A stretch of 64,000 nt of DNA, taken from NCBI GenBank assembly GCA_958296075.1, contig CATQHW010000002.1:372001-436000 (forward strand), read 5' to 3'. The translations under genes were made by a program, and so were the position numbers. The DNA is from an uncultured Spirochaetia bacterium. Its GTDB lineage: Bacteria; Spirochaetota; Spirochaetia; SZUA-6; Bin103. Shown here one piece after another: positions 58,565 through 64,000 of the stretch (the first letter of the stretch is position 1; the number at the start of each line of letters is the position of its first letter). Under the pieces are notes generated by a model, which did no database searches, had not been told where the DNA came from, and worked only from the letters and a program-made list of their open reading frames with translations.

Positions 58565-59341
58565 TCAGGAGGACTCGCCGGCCAGCAACTCGTCGAACAC
58601 CTCGCGGCCGCGTCGCAGCTCGGCGATGAAGGCCATGAACTCGCTGCCCTGGACCAGGAGCTGAGCTCCCTTGGCGTGGATGCCGGCCGTGAGCGCCACG
58701 TCGCCCGGCACGCCCCACGCCTTGCCGTGCCGCTTGGCCGCGGCGGCCACCCGATCGATGGCGGTGTCGAGGTCCAACTCGCCCGGGTGGTGCCGGAGGC
58801 GCAGACTCAGGTCGGAGGGGCCGATGAACAGCCCGTCGACGCCGTCCACCGCCGCGATCGCGGCGGCGTTCTCGACCGCCTGCGGGGTCTCGATCTGGAC
58901 CACCACGAAGGTCTGCCGATTGACGTTCTCCGCGTAGTTCTCACCGGCGTCCAGGAAGTAGTCGCCGTCCAGGCCGGCGCCGTCCATGCCGCGGCTGCCG
59001 ATCGGCGGGAACTTGACCGCCTGCACGATCTGCCGCGCCCGCTCCGGGGTGTTGACCAGCGGAAACATCATCCCCGCGGCCCCGTCCTCCAGCACCCGGT
59101 AGAGCTGGGCGCCGTCGACCAGCGGCACGCGCACCATCATGTCGATGTCGACCAGGTGGGACAGTGTCAGGAGCGACTGCAGTTCGCGCTGATCCATCGA
59201 GCGGTGCTCCAGGTCGAGCCACACGCAATCGAAGCCAAGGTGCGCGGCGTGGCGTAGGAAGGCCGGAACGAAGTGGCCCAGTCCGCAGATGCGCACGGCG
59301 CGGCCGGCGCGCAGCTTGGCCAGGGTCTTGCTGACTCTCAT
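58565..59341 (-). CDS. HpcH/HpaI family aldolase
   Basis: FDCVWLDLEHRSMD, MVRVPLVDGAQLYRVLEDGAAGMMFPLVNTPERAR, GVDGLFIGPSDLSLRL. Confidence 0.9.
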   Translation of the reverse strand: MRVSKTLAKLRAGRAVRICGLGHFVPAFLRHAAHLGFDCVWLDLEHRSMDQRELQSLLTLSHLVDIDMMVRVPLVDGAQLYRVLEDGAAGMMFPLVNTPERARQIVQAVKFPPIGSRGMDGAGLDGDYFLDAGENYAENVNRQTFVVVQIETPQAVENAAAIAAVDGVDGLFIGPSDLSLRLRHHPGELDLDTAIDRVAAAAKRHGKAWGVPGDVALTAGIHAKGAQLLVQGSEFMAFIAELRRGREVFDELLAGESS

Positions 59342-59661
59342 GGTGAGTTCCTCTCGTCGTCGGTGGTTTCGTCCACGAAGGGGATCTGGTTCGCTTCGCA
59401 GAACTTCCTGGCCCCTGCCAGGTAGCCGTCGAACAGGTCGCGGTTCCGGCGCCGGCGCAGCAGGAGCGGCTCGATCGTGCCGCGCACGTGCAGCTCCAGC
59501 ACGTCGTCGTCCACGAACCGGTACAGTGCGAACGTCCGTTTCCTGACCAGCCGGAACCGCACCAGATCGTCGCGGGTCAGGTTGTGGACCGCCGGCCGTT
59601 TCGCTTCCACGTCGATCAGCACCAGCTCGGTCTTGTCGAAGGTGAGTCTCGGGCGAGCCAT
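59338..59661 (-). CDS. Conserved hypothetical protein, 107 aa
   Basis: Complete ORF between PF13769 and aldolase genes; 4-nt ATGA overlap with the aldolase start. Confidence 0.6.
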   Translation of the reverse strand: MARPRLTFDKTELVLIDVEAKRPAVHNLTRDDLVRFRLVRKRTFALYRFVDDDVLELHVRGTIEPLLLRRRRNRDLFDGYLAGARKFCEANQIPFVDETTDDERNSP

Positions 59662-59689
59662 GCCGTACCGTACCCGACGCGGCGCCGCG

Positions 59690-59980
59690 CTAGCGATCCC
59701 CGGCGCCGGGGACGGAGGTGAGCTTCGGATCCCACGCCGCGGTCAGCTCGGCGATCACCCGGTCCAGCACCTGTCGGGCGCTGCCGTCGCGCGTGGTGCG
59801 GCGGCTCCACTTCCATTGCTCCAGGTAGGCGTCGCTGCCGGCCAAGCCCTCCTTCATGGCGACGCGGTCGATCTCCGTCTGGTAGCGGTCGGGCATCGGC
59901 GCGGACAGCGTGCCGCCCTCGCCGTACGCCTTTACCTGCGCGGGAATCCCGCGCCACGACAACACCTTGTACTCAGCCAT
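59690..59980 (-). CDS. PF13769 ('virulence factor') family small protein
   Basis: YKVLSWRGIPAQVKA..LPDRYQTEIDRVAMKEGLAGSDAYLEQWKW-like sequence. Confidence 0.75.
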   Translation of the reverse strand: MAEYKVLSWRGIPAQVKAYGEGGTLSAPMPDRYQTEIDRVAMKEGLAGSDAYLEQWKWSRRTTRDGSARQVLDRVIAELTAAWDPKLTSVPGAGDR

Positions 59981-59987
59981 CGGCCTG

Positions 59988-61064
59988 TCAGTCCCCCTCG
60001 TTCAGTTGTCCCCGGCGATGCGCGCGCAGGAACGCCTTGCATCGGTCGTCACGGCCCAGCAGCAGGTCCTCCGCCATCGTGTAGCGGACCGATGCGCGGT
60101 CCATGCCGTGCACTTCGTCGAGGTGGCTGGTCACCGGATCGACGATGCCCGAATCGGCGCCGGCCTCGATCGCCAGCAGCAGGAACACGTCGTTGATCAG
60201 CCGCCGCTGCGGCATCCCGAACGACACGTTGCTGAAGCCGCCGGTGACGTGGATGTCGGGGCCGAAACGGCGGCGGATCGTCCGGATGGCGTCGAGGCAG
60301 TGGTTGCCGAATTCGATGTCGACCGAGATCGGGAACACCAGCGGATCGACGAAGATGTCGCTCGCCTCGATCCCCTTGCCGAGCGCCGCCTCGATGATGC
60401 GGGTGGCGTTGTCGACCCGTTCGCCGGCGCCGGCCGGCATGCCGGAGTCGCCGGCGGCGGTGACCACCACGCGCGTGTCGAAGCGCTTCACGTCATCCAG
60501 CACCTCGATCCGCTCCAGCGACGCGGAGTTGAGCAGCGGCCGGCCCGACCGGTCCGCGTCGACCGCCTCCAAGCCGGTGCGGATCGTGTCGCCGTTGGAC
60601 GAATCGATCGACAGCGGCGTCGATCCGGTCTCCTGCACCATGCCGGCCAGCCACGCCATGGCCTGCTGCTGCTCGTCGGGCTTGAGCGACACCTCGTCGA
60701 CGTTCAGATCCAGGTAGTCGGCGCCGGCGCGCTCCTGGCGGTCGACCAGCGTCGCCAGGTACTCGAGCGCGACCGGGGTGTCCGGCCCGCCGGCCATCGC
60801 CGTGCGCACCGCGATGCCGACGTGCTTGACGCGGCCCTCCTCGTAGTCCTGGCCCTTCTTGACGGCGTCGGGGATCGGCAGGTAGCGGCTGTCGCCGGCG
60901 CGATCTCTGAAGCGGACCGACTCGCGTCCGTCGGGCGCCTCCACGATGCGCTTGCCGCGGCGCAGCAGCACGCGGGTGGTGTGAATGTTCTCGCCGATCG
61001 TCGTGAATCGTCCGTTGCCGTCCCCCAAACCTGTTACTCCTCCGGGTTGACCTGGATGCTCCAT
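59988..61064 (-). CDS. Methyltetrahydrofolate:corrinoid methyltransferase-like (pterin-binding) protein
   Basis: TIGENIHTTR, GADYLDLNVDEVSLKPDEQQQAMAWLAGMVQETGSTPLSIDSSNGDTIRTGLEA, GGFSNVSFGMPQRRLIND. Confidence 0.87.
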   Translation of the reverse strand: MEHPGQPGGVTGLGDGNGRFTTIGENIHTTRVLLRRGKRIVEAPDGRESVRFRDRAGDSRYLPIPDAVKKGQDYEEGRVKHVGIAVRTAMAGGPDTPVALEYLATLVDRQERAGADYLDLNVDEVSLKPDEQQQAMAWLAGMVQETGSTPLSIDSSNGDTIRTGLEAVDADRSGRPLLNSASLERIEVLDDVKRFDTRVVVTAAGDSGMPAGAGERVDNATRIIEAALGKGIEASDIFVDPLVFPISVDIEFGNHCLDAIRTIRRRFGPDIHVTGGFSNVSFGMPQRRLINDVFLLLAIEAGADSGIVDPVTSHLDEVHGMDRASVRYTMAEDLLLGRDDRCKAFLRAHRRGQLNEGD

Positions 61065-61074
61065 TCGATCTTCT

Positions 61075-63033
61075 TCAACGCGCGTCGGCGCCGAGTTGCA
61101 TCGGCTCGAAGCGGCAGCCGTCAACGAACAGCTCGAAGAAATCCGGCTCCAGCTCCAGCTCCACGTGCTCGATGCGCTGCGCTAACGCGTCGGCGCGCTT
61201 CCGTTCCGCTTCCGACAGTAGCGCGATTCGGGCGCCTTCGACCGCGGCGTTGCCGACCTTCTCGATGCGCTCCACGGGAACGGGCGCCAGCATGCCGATG
61301 TCGATGGCATTGCGCGGATCGACGTAGGTGGCGAAGCCGCCGGCCAGATAGAGCCGCTCGAGCTCCGCCGGCTCGATGCCGAAATGGCGCATGGCGATCA
61401 TCTGACCGCAGTAGTTGGCCGCCTTCGCCTGCGCCAGGGCGCTGGCGTCCGCGCGCGAGAAGGTGATGCGGTCCGGCACCACGTCGATCTCCTTGAGCCG
61501 CCGGTCCGCGGTGAAGACGCCCTTGGGCGTGATCAGGCCGTGCCGGCGCAGCTCCGCGACCAGATCGATCAGGCCGGACCCGCAGATCCCTTCCGGCGGC
61601 GCGCCTCCGATAGTGTGGAACGCGAAGCGCTCGCCCTCCCAGACCAGCGACTCGATGGCGCCATCGTAGGCCGGCATGCCGTAGGCGATCAGCCCGCCCT
61701 CGAAGGCCGGCCCGGCCGGGCACGACGCGGCGATCATCCGCTCCCGGTGGCCGACCACCACCTCGGTGTTGGTGCCGACGTCGACCAGCATGATCGGCCG
61801 GTCGAGGTCGGCCATGCCGATCGCCGTCAGGCAGGCGACCGTGTCGGCGCCGACGTGACTGCCGATGATCGGCAGTCCGATGACGCGCGCCCGCGGGTTG
61901 AGGTGGAGGCCGAGCCGCCGCGCGGGCGTCTCCAGCGCCGTGGTGGCGCGGCGGCCGGCGCGGAAATCGGCCTCTACCGAGGACCGGTACGGCCGCTGGC
62001 CCAGCCCCTGCACGTCGAGCCCGAACAGGATGTCGCGCATGGTCGGGTTGCCGGCCACGACCATCTGCGTGACCGATGTCCGCCGGAAGCCGCAGGATCG
62101 CGCCATCGCGCGTATCTCGGTATTGATGGCGTTGATGATCGCTTGCTGCAGCTCGCCGGTGAAGCTGCCGGCCGCGTAGGAGATGCGATGCATGATGTCG
62201 CTGCCGGCGAACCCCTGCGGGTTGGCGAAGGAGGCGGTGACGATCGTCGCCTCGGCCTGCAGGTCGACCACCTTCATCACCACGGTGGTGGTGCCCAGAT
62301 CGATGGCGAGCCCCAGCTCGCGGCCCCGGAAGCGGTCCCGGACGGCGCCGGCCGCTCCCGCGCCGGCGCGCGGCGCCGGGGCGACGGTCCGTTCGCGGCA
62401 GGCGCGCCTGCCGCCGGTGCCGCTGCTGCCGCCGCTGGTGAGGATGCGGGGCGAGCGGCGCAGCGGCTGGAACGCTACCTCGGCGTCGAGGTCGGTTACT
62501 TCGGTCTGGCAGGCCAGCCGGAACGGGTCCTGCAGGAAGCGCTCTGCTTCCGTGCGCGGGCTCAGCGCGGCCAGGCCGGCGTCGACCCGGACCACGCACT
62601 CGTGGCAGATGCCGGTGCGCGCGCACGAGCTGGGCACGCGAGTGGCGGCGCGGTCGGCGTAGTCGAACAGGGTCGCGCCGGCGGCCGGTCGCAGCCGCTC
62701 GGCGCCGCTGGCGACGGTCGCCGAGCCGCGCTCGCCGGATACGTGATCGGCGGCGCTCGCCGGCTCGGTTTCCCAGGCGCTGCGGTAGTCGAGCTGGTCG
62801 TCGCCGGCGCAGAGGAAGCGGGGCCGGCCCGCGCCGGGCTCGTAGCGGTGCTCGCCGGCCGGGGGCCGGCGCTGGTTGCGGCAGCCGAACGAGGCGGTGC
62901 ACCGGTCGTGACGGTCCTTGTACGGACAGCGCCACTGCGCCTGCGCGCCCGCGTGGTCGGCGATCGTCGCCAGCACCGAACTGAGGCGGTCCAGGCGCTC
63001 CTGCCAAGCGTCCGCGTCGAGCCCTTCGGCCAC
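61075..63033 (-). CDS. RACo/RamA-like ASKHA corrinoid activation protein with 2Fe-2S domain and Cys-rich N-terminus
   Basis: 2Fe-2S CARTGICHECVV..C; GLAIDLGTTTVVMKVVDL, PIMLVDVGTNTEVVVG, YLAGGFATYVDPRNAIDIGMLAPVPVERIEKVGNAAVEGA. Confidence 0.87.
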   Translation of the reverse strand: MAEGLDADAWQERLDRLSSVLATIADHAGAQAQWRCPYKDRHDRCTASFGCRNQRRPPAGEHRYEPGAGRPRFLCAGDDQLDYRSAWETEPASAADHVSGERGSATVASGAERLRPAAGATLFDYADRAATRVPSSCARTGICHECVVRVDAGLAALSPRTEAERFLQDPFRLACQTEVTDLDAEVAFQPLRRSPRILTSGGSSGTGGRRACRERTVAPAPRAGAGAAGAVRDRFRGRELGLAIDLGTTTVVMKVVDLQAEATIVTASFANPQGFAGSDIMHRISYAAGSFTGELQQAIINAINTEIRAMARSCGFRRTSVTQMVVAGNPTMRDILFGLDVQGLGQRPYRSSVEADFRAGRRATTALETPARRLGLHLNPRARVIGLPIIGSHVGADTVACLTAIGMADLDRPIMLVDVGTNTEVVVGHRERMIAASCPAGPAFEGGLIAYGMPAYDGAIESLVWEGERFAFHTIGGAPPEGICGSGLIDLVAELRRHGLITPKGVFTADRRLKEIDVVPDRITFSRADASALAQAKAANYCGQMIAMRHFGIEPAELERLYLAGGFATYVDPRNAIDIGMLAPVPVERIEKVGNAAVEGARIALLSEAERKRADALAQRIEHVELELEPDFFELFVDGCRFEPMQLGADAR

Positions 63034-63070
63034 GGTGGCGCCGCCGCTCGCGGCGCCGGACGCCTGCGGC

Positions 63071-63832
63071 TCAGTCGTCGCTCCGCTCCCGCTCGACCAT
63101 CAGCCGCTTCGCCAGTTCCACGCACGCCACCGCGTCCGCGCCGTAGCCGTCGGCGCCCATGTCGTCGGCGAACTCCTGCGTGACCGGGGCGCCGCCCACC
63201 ATGATCTGCACGTCATCGCGCAGGTCCGCGTCGATGAACGCCTCGATCGTCTTGCCCATGTTGGGCATGGTGGTGGTCAGCAGCGCCGACATGCCGAGCA
63301 GCGGCGCCTGATGTTCCTCGACCGCGTCGATGAACTCGTCGGAGGAGGTATCGACGCCCAGGTCGATCACCTCGAAGCCGGCGCCCCGCAGCAGCATGAT
63401 GCAGAGGTTCTTGCCGATGTCGTGCAGGTCGCCCTTGACGGTGCCCATCACCACCATGCCCTGCGACGGCACGCCGGATTCCGACAGGATCGGCTCGATG
63501 TGGGCCATGCCGGCCTTCATGGCGCGCGCGCACGCCAGCACCTCCGGCACGAAGATGATGTTGTCCCGGAACTTGATGCCGACGATCCCCATGGCGGCGA
63601 TCAGCCCGTCATCCATGATCTCCAGCGCGGTGATCCCGCCGTCGAGCGCCTTTCTGGTCAGCTCGTCGACATCGTCGTCCTCGCCCTCGATGAGCGCCGC
63701 CGAGATCTCCTGCATCGACGGCCGCGCCCGCGCGAAGGTCTCGATCATGCGCGCGCGCTCGTCGGGCCGTTCGATGAACTCCTCGATCTCGGAACGGATC
63801 AGCTCGTTGTCTATGTCGTCGATCTGCGCCAT
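63071..63832 (-). CDS. Corrinoid (B12-binding) protein of a methyltransferase system
   Basis: Cap domain and MGTVKGDLHDIGKNLCIMLLRGAGFEVIDLG; GGAPVTQEFADDMGADGYGADA. Confidence 0.94.
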   Translation of the reverse strand: MAQIDDIDNELIRSEIEEFIERPDERARMIETFARARPSMQEISAALIEGEDDDVDELTRKALDGGITALEIMDDGLIAAMGIVGIKFRDNIIFVPEVLACARAMKAGMAHIEPILSESGVPSQGMVVMGTVKGDLHDIGKNLCIMLLRGAGFEVIDLGVDTSSDEFIDAVEEHQAPLLGMSALLTTTMPNMGKTIEAFIDADLRDDVQIMVGGAPVTQEFADDMGADGYGADAVACVELAKRLMVERERSDD

Positions 63833-63870
63833 GTGTGTGGTTTCCGTATGATTTCCAGCCGTGCGTGCTG

Positions 63871-64000
63871 TCAGTTGTGGTGCTGCCGCGTCCAGTCGGC
63901 GACCGCGGCCGGGATCGCCTTGAGGTTCTCGAGCGGCGTCTGCAGCGGGATCGCGCACTCCGGGCCGACCAGCTTGATGCCGGCGTCGAGGTTCTTGCGC
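63871..64000 (-). CDS. UroD-type methyltransferase, C-terminal end only; runs past the window edge
   Basis: Reverse-strand translation RKNLDAGIKLVGPECAIPLQTPLENLKAIPAAVADWTRQHHN*. Confidence 0.7.
   Translation of the reverse strand, partial: RKNLDAGIKLVGPECAIPLQTPLENLKAIPAAVADWTRQHHN

Noticed and set aside
56677-58629. 650-aa plus-strand ORF opposite the UxaA-like gene
   Set aside because: Arg/Ala/Gly-rich antisense translation with no recognisable domain; the minus-strand product has clear family motifs.
61384-63183. 599-aa plus-strand ORF opposite the RACo-like gene
   Set aside because: Antisense artefact; the RACo-like ORF explains the region.

Overview
High-GC bacterial chromosomal window, about 64 kb. 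Gene content fits a diderm, possibly a high-GC spirochaete, but this was not tested. Most of it is densely packed protein-coding sequence; no rRNA, tRNA or CRISPR array was recognised. Left part: pyrimidine genes (5'-truncated carB, pyrK-like, pyrD), a DEAD-box helicase, folD and a cyclodeaminase, ilvBN, polA, and a minus-strand aroC / DmpG-like aldolase / RraA-like / Sel1-repeat operon. Middle: a vanadium-haloperoxidase-like enzyme, an Lpl-type sugar ABC transporter with beta-propeller hydrolases, a core MetE-like protein, a lower-GC AAA ATPase + DUF4276 pair next to a GH42 beta-galactosidase remnant, a Lol/MacB-like export operon with its own beta-barrel protein, AddAB, and an orphan methyltransferase followed by a BglII-like endonuclease remnant. 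Right part: three PhyH-like dioxygenases, a VKOR-DsbA fusion, a Ku + ligase + MerR/TPR unit, and a corrinoid methyl-transfer operon (UroD-type methyltransferase, B12 protein, RACo-like activator, MeTr-like protein, PF13769 protein) running into an HpcH aldolase and a UxaA-like dehydratase. Best candidates for under-described biology are the corrinoid operon, the AAA/DUF4276 pair, the Ku-ligase-MerR/TPR unit and the Lol-like + barrel operon. All calls come from reading the translations and motifs; no database search was run.
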